Origin: Thermoplasmata archaeon
GTDB lineage: Archaea > Thermoplasmatota > Thermoplasmata > Thermoplasmatales > Thermoplasmataceae
Direction: 5' to 3'
Assembly: GCA_021827885.1 (NCBI GenBank)
Contig: JAKAUD010000227.1
Location: forward strand, 1-12,165
Length of the DNA: 12,165 bases
Shown here: positions 1 through 6,123 of the stretch, one piece after another
How the letters are laid out: every line of letters starts with the position of its first letter
Position numbering within the stretch: the stretch's first letter is position 1
Program-made: the position numbers and the translations under genes
The notes under the pieces: generated by a model
What the model was told of the DNA's origin: nothing
The model's database searches: none
The model's input: the letters and a program-made list of their open reading frames with translations, nothing else

Positions 1-404
1 CCCGTGAAAAAAAGAATATTCACCTAACCATGCCGGAGATGCAGGCACTCCTACTAGCCTTCGCCCTGAGCATTCCAGTGGGCTTTCTTACTGGCACAAT
101 AGGCACCAGCGGAGGCATCATGTTCATAGGCATAACCATGCTCCTCTTCACTGTACCTGCACAGAAAATGGTGGGCACAGCAACCCTTGCCATGTTCTTC
201 TCTGCGTTCAGCGGGACTGTTGGTTACGCCTCGCTTGGGCTTATAGACTTTACTGCGGCCGTTATCATAGGAGTGGCATCCCTTGCATCCGGTATCGGAT
301 TCTCATATCTTGCTCACAGAACCTCTGAGAAAGGCATATATGCAGCCATAGGAACCGTGTTTCTCGTGGTGATCTTTGTGGAAATGTACAAGATCATACT
401 ATGA
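1..404 (+). CDS. TauE/SafE-family membrane permease, C-terminal half (5' partial)
   Basis: This is an integral membrane protein of the TauE/SafE (DUF81) family, whose members are proposed to move sulfite, sulfonates or other organic anions across the cytoplasmic membrane. An ATG lies at 30, but the frame stays open to the first base of the window, so the true start is probably upstream. The visible 124 residues after that ATG correspond to the second of the two repeated halves of a usual ~250-aa protein. They include the glycine-rich GFLTGTIGTSGG stretch (residues 18-29) that opens the second half. About five hydrophobic segments follow, near residues 6-24, 29-43, 51-70, 74-95 and 103-124. 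The stop at 402-404 is immediately followed by an IS200/IS605 remnant on the other strand. Substrate cannot be inferred; a genuinely half-length protein is possible but less likely. Confidence 0.8.
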   Translation, partial: REKKNIHLTMPEMQALLLAFALSIPVGFLTGTIGTSGGIMFIGITMLLFTVPAQKMVGTATLAMFFSAFSGTVGYASLGLIDFTAAVIIGVASLASGIGFSYLAHRTSEKGIYAAIGTVFLVVIFVEMYKIIL

Positions 405-415
405 CGGGCTGACAT

Positions 416-439
416 CTCCCACAGCTGAAGCTTGTGAGG
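416..439 (-). repeat. IS200/IS605 right-end-like hairpin, copy 1
   Basis: This is an imperfect hairpin, CTCCCACAGCT on one side and AGCTTGTGAG on the other with a GA loop. On the plus strand it is followed by TTCCTGCTTCA. It matches copy 2 at 570-600 in layout: a CCCAC-rich arm, a short loop, a GTG-rich arm, then T-rich sequence ending CTGCTT. On the minus strand it encodes KQEPHKLQLWE, as TnpB right ends do. Confidence 0.45.
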
Positions 440-569
440 TTCCTGCTTCATCGACAGTGCCTTTATATTCCATCTCCCGCCATCCTTTTCAGATGGTTTA
501 TCAGGCTTAAATTCCCCGCTGCCCGCAGGTACACCCTCTTGTATGTACACATAAACATTTTGCATTCAT

Positions 570-600
570 CCCACGGCTCAAATCGTGGGCTTTCTGCTTG
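570..600 (-). repeat. IS200/IS605 right-end-like hairpin, copy 2
   Basis: The arms CCCACG (570-575) and CGTGGG (584-589) form a perfect 6-bp stem around an 8-base loop, followed by CTTTCTGCTTG on the plus strand. The sequence is a variant of copy 1 at 416-450. Subterminal imperfect hairpins of this type are the ends recognised by the Y1 transposase TnpA of IS200/IS605 elements. Confidence 0.45.
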
Positions 601-624
601 GATGATCGTAAACCTGTGCAGGGA

Positions 625-795
625 TCATTCCTTTTTCCTTGCATCATCCAGGAGGAGCTCCTCGTATGCGTCATCATCCATCTCCATCACAAATGGACCG
701 CTGTATCCACAATCGAGGCATTTATACTGCCCCATAATCATTATCATCGCCCCTGTCACGTTGTCAGAATGGCATATGGGACACACTTTGTGCAT
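625..795 (-). CDS. Small zinc-ribbon protein (56 aa)
   Basis: Function is not known. The 56-residue product begins MHKVCPICHSDN and has two CxxC knuckles, C5-P-I-C8 and C26-L-D-C29. These would bind one zinc ion as a rubredoxin-like or transcription-factor-like zinc ribbon. The C-terminus (residues 38-56) is strongly acidic followed by basic: EMDDDAYEELLLDDARKKE. A TATA-like GTATAAA at 844-850 lies about 50 bases upstream of the ATG, giving a predicted leader of about 27 bases. Such proteins in archaea may act in transcription, RNA metabolism or redox sensing, but nothing here decides between these. Codon use, compact fold logic and the promoter argue that it is real. It is transcribed away from coaA and toward the tnpB remnant. 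Confidence 0.75.
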   Translation of the reverse strand: MHKVCPICHSDNVTGAMIMIMGQYKCLDCGYSGPFVMEMDDDAYEELLLDDARKKE

Positions 796-843
796 TTATG
801 TTCATGCAGAACCTGAAGATAAGCATAATTCATGCTGGAAATG

Positions 844-850
844 TTTATAC
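844..850. promoter_or_regulatory. Shared TATA region between zinc-ribbon gene and coaA
   Basis: TTTATAC on the plus strand, read as GTATAAA on the minus strand, lies between the divergent genes. On the plus strand a start about 26 bases downstream gives a ~36-base leader that contains GGGAG (894-898) before the TTG start at 908. On the minus strand it gives a ~27-base leader before the ATG at 795. One box may serve both directions, or a less obvious second box may exist. Confidence 0.4.
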
Positions 851-907
851 ACAAATAGCAATCGTTAAGCTGACTCACGGACTTGAAAAAACAGGGAGCG
901 TATAGTA

Positions 908-1867
908 TTGCTTAAAATTCTGAATGAAAGCAAGGTTTCTCCATTCATATCTTTCACGAGGGATGAGTGGAAGGCACTTCGTGATTCAACCCCAATGACC
1001 GTGTCAGAGGAAGACCTTAGCATAATAAGAGGAATAAACGAGAAAATCTCGCTCCAGGAGGTTGAAGAGGTTTTCCTGCCTCTGTCCAGGCTCATGAATA
1101 TATATTACTGCGCAGCAAGGCAACTTTATGATTCCAGGAGGGAATTCCTCAAGGAGAAGGGGGAGAAAGTACCGTATGTGGTGGGGATGGCAGGCAGTGT
1201 TGCTGTGGGTAAGAGTACCATAGGGAGGCTCCTGAAGATCCTCTTCTCAAGATGGCCCACTGCACCGAAGGTTTCGCTCATCGCAACAGATGGATTCCTT
1301 CTACCAAACAGCGTGCTTGAGGCAAAAGGCCTCATGAACAGGAAAGGCTTCCCGGAGAGCTATGACGTGAGGGCCCTGATTCACTTTCTCTATGAGCTTA
1401 AGAGCGGGAAAGATGACCTCAAGATTCCCCTGTACTCACACCTGATCTATGATATAGTTCCGGGGCAGTTCCAGGAGATAAAGAGGCCGGATATAGTCAT
1501 ACTGGAGGGGCTCAATGTTCTCCAGACCAGGAGTACAATGGCATCCCAGACCAATCCTGAACTGCTTGTATCAGACTTCTTTGATTTTTCCATATATGTG
1601 GATGCCGATGTTGCGGACATAAAGAAATGGTACATCGACAGATTCCTGGTGTTCAGGGAAACCGCATTCAGAGACCCAAAATCCTTTTTCAGGAAGTATG
1701 CTGAACTGAACACTGAAGATGCCATAGCAACAGCATCTTCCATATGGGAGGAGATCAATGCTGTGAACCTGAGGCAGAATATTGAGCCCACAAGATACCA
1801 CGCACACCTGATCCTTAAGAAGGGGCCCGATCATTCTGTGACCGATGTATTTATGAGAAAAATATGA
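908..1867 (+). CDS. coaA: Type I (bacterial-type) pantothenate kinase
   Basis: The protein catalyses ATP-dependent phosphorylation of pantothenate to 4'-phosphopantothenate, the first committed step of CoA synthesis, in the cytoplasm. The 319-aa length matches E. coli CoaA (316 aa). Visible hallmarks are the P-loop GSVAVGKST (96-104), ATDGFLLPN with Asp128, KGFPESYD (146-153), YSHLIYDI (176-183), ILEGLNVLQ (198-206), VSDFFDFSIYVDA (221-233) and a C-terminal INAVNLRQNIEPTR block. All read like close CoaA homologues. A TGA at 884-886 closes the frame upstream, and TTG at 908 with GGGAG about ten bases before it is the best start. It stands alone, divergent from the zinc-ribbon gene. Most archaea use pantoate kinase plus phosphopantothenate synthetase instead, so a type I enzyme suggests acquisition from bacteria. 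Confidence 0.93.
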   Translation: MLKILNESKVSPFISFTRDEWKALRDSTPMTVSEEDLSIIRGINEKISLQEVEEVFLPLSRLMNIYYCAARQLYDSRREFLKEKGEKVPYVVGMAGSVAVGKSTIGRLLKILFSRWPTAPKVSLIATDGFLLPNSVLEAKGLMNRKGFPESYDVRALIHFLYELKSGKDDLKIPLYSHLIYDIVPGQFQEIKRPDIVILEGLNVLQTRSTMASQTNPELLVSDFFDFSIYVDADVADIKKWYIDRFLVFRETAFRDPKSFFRKYAELNTEDAIATASSIWEEINAVNLRQNIEPTRYHAHLILKKGPDHSVTDVFMRKI

Positions 1868-1920
1868 AGCTGGGCCATAATTCTTGGGATCCTACATGGT
1901 AATTCTCATCATCTTAGAGC

Positions 1921-1953
1921 GGCCAGAAAAGATTCTTCCGGCCATAATTTTCA
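1921..1953 (+). terminator. Possible terminator downstream of coaA
   Basis: GGCC (1921-1924) and GGCC (1940-1943) bracket an inner AGAA/TTCT pairing, giving an imperfect hairpin followed by ATAATTTTC. It lies about 50 bases past the coaA stop. The T-tract is weak. Nothing else was recognised between 1868 and 2038. Confidence 0.3.
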
Positions 1954-2038
1954 ACACGGTTTGAAATACTTACCCTGTACAGAATCTCCCGCCATCTTGC
2001 TATCTGGCAGAAATTAATGGGTGTACTACGTAATTAGT

Positions 2039-2080
2039 ACAAAAAAAAGAGCTTGCGAATTAAACCAAGTTTACTTGGTT
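2039..2080 (-). terminator. Terminator of the TusA-like gene
   Basis: On the minus strand the 8-bp perfect inverted repeat AACCAAGT (2063-2070) / ACTTGGTT (2073-2080) overlaps the stop codon. It is followed by a run of eight T (the A-run at 2041-2048 on the plus strand). Archaeal termination relies mainly on such T-runs. A second small palindrome, GTACTA/TTAGTAC, lies just beyond. Confidence 0.55.
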
Positions 2081-2313
2081 TTCCTCATCATAACTTCATA
2101 GTATCCATCGCGATCATATACCCCTACAAGCTCATTTTGGGATTTGTCCACCCAGGCCGGAGCATCATCCTTTACGCTTGGATCAGAAGAATATACTGCT
2201 ATAATATCCCCAACTTTCGCATCCTTGTAGGCAATGAGCATCTCCCAGAGAGCTCCAGGACAAATTGTTCCGCGCACATCAACGATCTTTGCCGGTTTCA
2301 ATTCTTTTTCCAT
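2071..2313 (-). CDS. TusA/SirA-like sulfur-carrier family protein
   Basis: This is a small cytoplasmic protein of the TusA/SirA/YedF family, which carries persulfide sulfur on a conserved cysteine for thiolation or sulfur-trafficking reactions. The 80-aa form starting at 2313 has VDVRGTICPGALWEML (residues 11-26), with the expected Cys18-Pro19, then the usual VGD turn and a C-terminal beta strand. The frame is open 25 codons further upstream (to 2388). However, ATG 2313 is preceded by GTGATG, lies about 50 bases below a TATA-like TTTATATGG (2361-2369), and gives the typical family length. The second Pro of the CPxP motif is replaced by Ala21. No sulfur-oxidation genes are adjacent, so partner and pathway are open; a role with the tRNA thiolase at the window end is only a guess. 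Confidence 0.75.
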   Translation of the reverse strand: MEKELKPAKIVDVRGTICPGALWEMLIAYKDAKVGDIIAVYSSDPSVKDDAPAWVDKSQNELVGVYDRDGYYEVMMRKTK

Positions 2314-2360
2314 TTCATCACATCCTGTGGATTCTATTACAAATCCAGTATCGTAACTTG

Positions 2361-2369
2361 CCATATAAA
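2361..2369 (-). promoter_or_regulatory. TATA box of the TusA-like gene
   Basis: TTTATATGG on the minus strand predicts a transcript start near 2339. This leaves a ~25-base leader before the ATG at 2313 and lies inside the longer alternative reading frame, which argues against the longer start. Confidence 0.45.
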
Positions 2370-2397
2370 CAAAGCCATTTTTAACCAATGGCCGCTC

Positions 2398-2502
2398 TTA
2401 CAGACTATTTGTTTCTATCAACTTATCGAGCTTTGTGTTGCCTTTGAATTTCTTTAACCTATATTCCGCAAGATTTGATCTGCTTATCTTCGAATTATCC
2501 AT
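2398..2502 (-). CDS. Possible 34-aa small protein
   Basis: This is a short open frame, MDNSKISRSNLAEYRLKK... to ...DKLIETNSL, of lysine-rich and hydrophilic character. It lies downstream of the small basic protein at 2531-2779 on the same strand, 28 bases after its stop, with AGGAAA shortly before the ATG. It could be a co-transcribed microprotein or chance. I do not recognise it. Confidence 0.2.
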   Translation of the reverse strand: MDNSKISRSNLAEYRLKKFKGNTKLDKLIETNSL

Positions 2503-2530
2503 AGATTTCCTGAATACCTATTTTTGCCGT

Positions 2531-2779
2531 CTAGAACATTTTTGAATCCTCCTGCGTTGGCTCATTTGTTCTCTGCTCTACAACTGGATTCCACTCGATC
2601 AATAATTTCTTTACATTTTCAATGTCACTCTTCCTGATAATTATGACACCACGTAACAGTTTCCAGTGAGGGATGCTGCCGAGCAATCCTTTCCTCATGT
2701 ACTTGTACTTCCCTGACTGTGTGCTTGTTTCCTTCCCGTAAAATCTCTTTTCGAACTTTTCACGATCAGTATTTTTCAT
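2531..2779 (-). CDS. Small basic conserved-looking protein of unknown function (82 aa)
   Basis: I do not recognise a named family. The protein is charged, with a basic N-terminus (KNTDREKFEKRFYGKETSTQ), then SGKYKYMRKGLLGSIPHWKLLRGVIIIRKSDIENVKKLL. That stretch looks like a compact alpha/beta domain: a Tyr/Lys-rich strand, a turn with PHWK, a VIII strand and an amphipathic helix. The last 20 residues are polar and probably disordered. The codon pattern and the patterned hydrophobicity argue that it is a real gene, and I have the impression of similar small archaeal proteins. A GCGGAAG element precedes the ATG, and a TTATAA sequence lies about 50 bases upstream. Nucleic-acid binding would fit its basic charge but is inference only. 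Confidence 0.55.
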   Translation of the reverse strand: MKNTDREKFEKRFYGKETSTQSGKYKYMRKGLLGSIPHWKLLRGVIIIRKSDIENVKKLLIEWNPVVEQRTNEPTQEDSKMF

Positions 2780-2925
2780 CTTCCGCGGTATATGGAATAT
2801 GATGTGCTCCCTTTATCATTTGGACAGTTATAAGAGAGAATATATAGAGCTAATGAGATATAAGGGGGAGTCCAGAGGTGGTTTTTTGAAACTCCTGCAC
2901 ACTCCGGTATATATGGTAATCTAGA

Positions 2926-2994
2926 ATGGCAGAGAAATTCACAGTTGAGCAGAAGGAACAGATCACGTGGGATCATCTCCTCCTTAAACGGTGA
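2926..2994 (+). pseudogene. N-terminal scrap of a transposase-like HTH protein
   Basis: Twenty-two codons read MAEKFTVEQKEQITWDHLLLKR and then stop. This resembles the first helix of transposase OrfA (IS3-type, Transposase_8-like) proteins, which continue with a helix-turn-helix that is missing here. The fragment ends inside a 9-bp inverted repeat, and the following sequence is unrelated. It is most likely the remnant of an insertion or of a recombination event; no other part of the element was found. Confidence 0.35.
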
Positions 2995-3000
2995 TCCCAC
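2967..3000. repeat. 9-bp perfect inverted repeat
   Basis: GTGGGATCA (2967-2975) and TGATCCCAC (2992-3000) are exact inverted copies around a 16-base spacer. The pair covers the end of the transposase scrap and its stop codon. It could be a hairpin or the footprint of element ends; no T-run follows. Confidence 0.5.
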
Positions 3001-3017
3001 AATAACAATGAATGGAT

Positions 3018-3061
3018 GTTAATTTACCCTTTCCTGGGCTCTTAAGCATACCATCACACTT
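3018..3061. repeat. 44-nt direct repeat, copy A (3' flank of aldehyde dehydrogenase gene)
   Basis: 38 of 44 positions agree with copy B at 4877-4920, in the same orientation, including a 23-base perfect block at 3039-3061 containing CTTAAGCATACC. Weaker similarity continues to about 3094 into the last codons of the aldehyde dehydrogenase gene. The two copies flank that gene. Confidence 0.9.
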
Positions 3062-3074
3062 AAAAAAAGTGAGG
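3061..3074 (-). terminator. T-run terminator of the aldehyde dehydrogenase gene
   Basis: On the minus strand, twelve bases after the TAA stop, a run of seven T (A-run 3062-3068) sits between CACTT and AAGTG, giving a small T-rich hairpin. This is a plausible archaeal terminator. Confidence 0.5.
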
Positions 3075-3080
3075 TTGGAT

Positions 3081-4520
3081 TTACCAGCCCATATATGTGG
3101 TCTTTTCCTTTGAGTAGAAGTCCAGAGCTTCTTCACCCATTTCCTTCCAGGTATTTGCCCCAGAGCTCTTGAATGCTCCGAATGGAGCCTGAAGCTCAAG
3201 ACCAACCGTGGGTTTGTTGATCTTTATCACTCCGGCATCTACCCTTCTGGAATATTCCATGGCATTTTTCAGGCTGCTAGTCATTATGCCAGACGTATGC
3301 CCATATGGCACTGAATTGGCAAGATTTATCGCTTCCTCCAATCCGTCGACCACGGTAACGGCCAGTACTGGCCCGAAAATCTCTTCCTTGAATATTTTCA
3401 TATCCGGAGTGACACCATCGAAGACAACTGGAGCCAGAAATAGGCCATTTCCTGCTTTAGAACCTTCACCGACGATCATCTTGGCCCCTTCCTGCTTTCC
3501 TGCCTCTATGTAAGAAACATCGGTCTCAAACTGCTGTTTGTCAACAACCGGGCCCATATCAACTTCGTTGGACCTGCCGTCTCCGTACTTCCACTCCTTT
3601 GTGGCTGAAACGAGCTTTTTTATGAAACTGTCATACACCTTCTTGTGAACAAGAAGCCTGCTTGTTGCAGTGCATGATTGCCCAGTTAACCCAAAAGCAC
3701 CAGCCACAGAGTTTTTGACTGAAGCCTCCAAGTCTGCGCTTTCGTCCACGTAGACAGCATTCTTTCCGCCAAGCTCAAGCTGGATTCGGGTCATTGTACT
3801 TTTTCTACCAACTGACTGATATATGCCCTTTCCAACAGGTACAGAGCCAGTGAAGGAAACTGCCTTTATTTTCTCATTTTTCACGAGTCTGTCGCCTATC
3901 TCTCTTCCAGATCCAACTGCTATGCTGACAACATCTTCAGGCATTCCAGCTTTTTGCAAAGTCTCGATAAGCTTTGCAACAATTACAGGAGTTGCCGATG
4001 CAGGTTTCATTATAACTGTATTTCCAACTGCCAGTGCAGGAGCAACTTTCCATACTGGTATTGAAAGAGGGAAATTCCAAGGAGAAATCAATGCAACTGT
4101 TCCAAGAGGTTCTCGTGTGGTAAATATGGAAGTGTTATCATTGGCTGACGGTATCGTTTTGCCCCCATATTTCATGGCTACCGCACCATAAAATTTCAGG
4201 GTGTTGTAACTTCTTATCACCTCCAATTTACTGTCTTTGAGAGGTTTTCCCTCCTCAACTGTCATTAGCTCTGTGTATTCTTCCACCTGCTGCTCCATCA
4301 GTTCTCCTGCCTTGAGGAGAATGAGCCCTCTTTTAAACGGTGAGAATGCCGACCAACTGGAGGACGCCTCATCTGCCCTATCCACAGCTTCGTCAAGATC
4401 CTGTGAAGTCATTGTCTTAAGTTGTGCAATGGTTTCATTGGTAGATGGATTTACATCTTTCAAAACAGGGCCATTTCCTTTTACAGTTTTGTCTACAATT
4501 TCTTGGTAGCCTTTGTTCAT
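3081..4520 (-). CDS. Aldehyde dehydrogenase, 2,5-dioxopentanoate / sugar-aldehyde type
   Basis: This NAD(P)-dependent aldehyde dehydrogenase oxidises an aldehyde to a carboxylate in the cytoplasm. In the 479-aa form, SPWNFP (146-151), KPASATP (172-178), FTGSVPVG (223-230), LELGGK with Glu249, GQSCT with catalytic Cys283 and EEIFGP (379-384) are all present, so it should be active. The INKPTVGLELQAPFGAFKSSG stretch near the C-terminus resembles 2-oxoglutarate semialdehyde dehydrogenases and archaeal glyceraldehyde dehydrogenases. I start it at ATG 4520 because GTGAT precedes it closely; a GTG at 4541 would add seven unremarkable residues. It lies downstream of, and on the same strand as, the fumarylacetoacetase-family gene but 558 bases away, so it probably has its own promoter. 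Likely substrates are 2,5-dioxopentanoate, glyceraldehyde or lactaldehyde. Confidence 0.9.
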   Translation of the reverse strand: MNKGYQEIVDKTVKGNGPVLKDVNPSTNETIAQLKTMTSQDLDEAVDRADEASSSWSAFSPFKRGLILLKAGELMEQQVEEYTELMTVEEGKPLKDSKLEVIRSYNTLKFYGAVAMKYGGKTIPSANDNTSIFTTREPLGTVALISPWNFPLSIPVWKVAPALAVGNTVIMKPASATPVIVAKLIETLQKAGMPEDVVSIAVGSGREIGDRLVKNEKIKAVSFTGSVPVGKGIYQSVGRKSTMTRIQLELGGKNAVYVDESADLEASVKNSVAGAFGLTGQSCTATSRLLVHKKVYDSFIKKLVSATKEWKYGDGRSNEVDMGPVVDKQQFETDVSYIEAGKQEGAKMIVGEGSKAGNGLFLAPVVFDGVTPDMKIFKEEIFGPVLAVTVVDGLEEAINLANSVPYGHTSGIMTSSLKNAMEYSRRVDAGVIKINKPTVGLELQAPFGAFKSSGANTWKEMGEEALDFYSKEKTTYMGW

Positions 4521-5052
4521 GTAATCACATAGGAAATACACCTAGTTAAGACTAATTACTTACATATATGAATTTATGCCAGATATTATATAGATACACG
4601 AACGGTTGCCTTCGGATTATGACATAGATAAGATACTTGTGAAATATGCAGATTCAATTTCATCCATGGTTCTGGTGTAACAGAGCCTTTCGCAAGAGGT
4701 CCAAACCAAATAGAAGCAGTTAAGCATTGTGCCCCTTGACAAATGAACTTCTGAAGGTATTTTATAATTTCTAGAAGAAAAAGGGGTTCTTCCTGATAAC
4801 TTTTCCACGAAAGCTCAATTTATAGTGAAACAATATGAACGTCAAGTTCTTACCCACATGAAAGTCCGATGACCCTGTTAATTTTCCTTATTCAGGACTC
4901 TTAAGCATACCATCACACTTTGAGGACCGATACAGTGCATATACATGAAAGAATATGACTACCTTAACAATGATGTGGTTTGTATACTTCAGGATCATGC
5001 CCTTAGACCCAATTCTACAAAAGAAACTTTAGCCTTCTTTATATGAACATAT
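4521..5052. other. Gene-poor spacer with repeat copy B and possible decayed sequence
   Basis: No convincing gene was found. It holds likely minus-strand TATA sequences for the aldehyde dehydrogenase gene (ATATATG near 4562-4568 and TATATAATA near 4586-4594) and the direct-repeat copy at 4877-4920. A 33-codon plus-strand frame at 4946-5047 is unsupported. Stop-riddled frames across 4617-4860 could be an old transposase or a lost gene but were not recognised. Confidence 0.5.
4877..4920. repeat. 44-nt direct repeat, copy B (upstream of aldehyde dehydrogenase gene)
   Basis: This is the second copy of the 3018-3061 repeat, with the perfect 23-base block at 4898-4920. Past it, TGAGG and a CAGTGCATATA stretch resemble the last codons of the aldehyde dehydrogenase gene next to copy A. 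Copy B may therefore be the 3' end of a lost paralogue or a rearrangement footprint. Confidence 0.9.
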
Positions 5053-5078
5053 GATGTTAATCCGGAGTGTTCAACATC
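5053..5078 (-). terminator. Hairpin directly after the FAH-family stop codon
   Basis: On the minus strand GATGTT and AACATC, with partly pairing inner bases (GAA/TT), form a hairpin that begins at the base after the TAA stop. No strong T-run follows, so it may be a weak terminator or a 3'-end stabiliser. Confidence 0.35.
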
Positions 5079-5966
5079 TTAGATAAAAGTATTCTCAAGC
5101 TTTCCCAAGTGTTCAATTTCCACTTCAACTTTATCTCCTTCTTTAAGCCACACTCTCTTCTCTTCTGGCATCCCTTGAATTACACCTTCTGGAGTGCCGG
5201 TAAGGATTATATCGTTCGGATGAAGTGTGAAGAATTTAGAAATATATGATACCAACTCCCTGGTATTGAATATCATATCTGAGGTGTTTGAGTTCTGACG
5301 CAATTCGCCATTAACTATGGTCCTTAACTGCAAAGAATCCGGATCTTTAACCTCATCTGCAGTAACAACCCACGGTCCAATGGGCACGAATTTATCCAGC
5401 GATTTTCCCAACAGCCACTGCGATGACTTAAACTGTAAGTCTCTGGCTGATACGTCGTTGGCAACGAAGTAACCGTATATATAATTCAGTGCATCCTTGC
5501 TTGAAATATGGCTGCACTCTTTCCCTATGACTATTCCCATCTCACCTTCATAATCCATCTCTTTGCTTTCCGCTGGAATTTCTATTTGTTCGAGATTGCC
5601 TGCTAAGGCATTATTGAATTTTCCAAAAAGGACGGGTTCCTTTGGAATCGCAGTTCCTTCTTCCATCGCATGTCTTCTATAATTAAGGCCAACACAGATT
5701 ATCTTAGACGGGTTTTCAATGCACGGTAAGAAATGGAGGGGGATTTCAGTTTGTATTTTTCTATTCTTCAGTTCGTCGAGATTGTCAGTTATTGCCTGCT
5801 CAATTTTATTTATATCAAAATGGGATCTAATTAATTCATCAGTGTTTTTAAAAAGGGGAACAAAATTTTTACTTAACTGTGAAACAACGGATAAATTAAA
5901 TAAGCCTATGGGTGTCGAAATCACTACTTCTTTATGATCATTTATAACAACATTAGCAAATTTCAT
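5079..5966 (-). CDS. Fumarylacetoacetase (FAH)-family hydrolase/dehydratase
   Basis: A 295-aa metal-dependent enzyme of the FAH superfamily. In archaea and bacteria, members include 2-keto-3-deoxy-D-arabinonate or -xylonate dehydratases and 2,4-diketo-3-deoxy-acid hydrolases. The N-terminal ~80 residues form the variable domain. The catalytic domain shows KIICVGLNYRRHA (88-100), FGKFNNALAG (114-123), DYEGEMGIVIGK with metal ligands Glu140 and Glu142, NDVSARDLQ with Asp171, QWLLGKSLDKFVPIGPW (183-199) and ILTGTPEGV (254-262). The start has AAGGTGA four bases upstream. Its neighbours (aldehyde dehydrogenase, DapA-family lyase, sugar-acid-type permease) suggest it yields or consumes a 2-keto-acid intermediate. 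With the dehydrogenase it could make 2-oxoglutarate via its semialdehyde, as in Sulfolobus. Exact reaction is unresolved. Confidence 0.85.
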   Translation of the reverse strand: MKFANVVINDHKEVVISTPIGLFNLSVVSQLSKNFVPLFKNTDELIRSHFDINKIEQAITDNLDELKNRKIQTEIPLHFLPCIENPSKIICVGLNYRRHAMEEGTAIPKEPVLFGKFNNALAGNLEQIEIPAESKEMDYEGEMGIVIGKECSHISSKDALNYIYGYFVANDVSARDLQFKSSQWLLGKSLDKFVPIGPWVVTADEVKDPDSLQLRTIVNGELRQNSNTSDMIFNTRELVSYISKFFTLHPNDIILTGTPEGVIQGMPEEKRVWLKEGDKVEVEIEHLGKLENTFI

Positions 5967-5977
5967 AGATTCACCTT

Positions 5978-5993
5978 CGATCTGAAGAGATCG
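5978..5993 (-). promoter_or_regulatory. Perfect 6-bp hairpin in the FAH-family gene leader
   Basis: CGATCT and AGATCG are separated by four bases. On the transcript this gives a CGATCT-CTTC-AGATCG stem-loop that ends just before the AAGGTGA ribosome-binding site (5971-5977). It could influence translation or stability, or be a DNA operator just downstream of the predicted start site. Confidence 0.45.
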
Positions 5994-6020
5994 GTTTCTT
6001 GAATTTCATCACTTATGTTA

Positions 6021-6035
6021 ATTATTATATATAAA
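6021..6035 (-). promoter_or_regulatory. TATA box for the FAH-family gene
   Basis: TTTATATATAATAAT on the minus strand is a strong archaeal box A. It predicts a start near 6005 and a ~38-base leader holding the hairpin and the Shine-Dalgarno site. It lies inside a 63-codon minus-strand frame that overlaps the gene start, which argues that frame is not a gene. Confidence 0.6.
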
Positions 6036-6123
6036 GGTGATTTGTACATACTTTCTACTTCAAAATGTGTTATGTAAGGAAAGAAACTAAGAGCTGTTTC
6101 TTTATTTCTTTTCCATATATTTG

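Larger units (their letters stand above)
399..600 (-). pseudogene. TnpB C-terminal tail remnant with IS200/IS605-type ends
   Basis: On the minus strand, codons below 565 read ...EFKPDKPSEKDGG... and then SMKQEPHKLQLWEMS, which resembles the tail of IS200/IS605 TnpB. In those elements the terminal KQEPH-type residues are encoded by the right-end hairpin itself. The catalytic RuvC part and the zinc finger are absent, so only the extreme 3' end survives. A second, related end sequence (KQKAHDLSRG in another frame, 565-599) lies about 150 bases further upstream on the minus strand. Two degenerate right ends therefore sit in tandem. The remnant abuts the end of the TauE gene and shows no plausible start or ribosome-binding site. 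Recognition is from remembered TnpB tails, not a search. Confidence 0.5.

Noticed and set aside
434..868. Plus-strand frames across 434-868
   Set aside because: They are antisense to the zinc-ribbon gene and the TnpB remnant, which have recognisable motifs.
1916..2398. 10-bp inverted repeat AGAGCGGCCA / TGGCCGCTCT flanking the TusA-like gene
   Set aside because: Exact 10-bp inverted pairs at such distance are expected by chance many times in a window of this size, and no target duplication or transposase is linked.
2776..3000. 74-codon minus-strand frame overlapping the start of the small basic protein
   Set aside because: It is antisense to the transposase scrap and inverted repeat, with no coding pattern or start signals.
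4617..4808. 63-codon minus-strand frame in the spacer upstream of the aldehyde dehydrogenase gene
   Set aside because: No recognisable domain, no start signals, and irregular composition; treated as spacer or decayed sequence.
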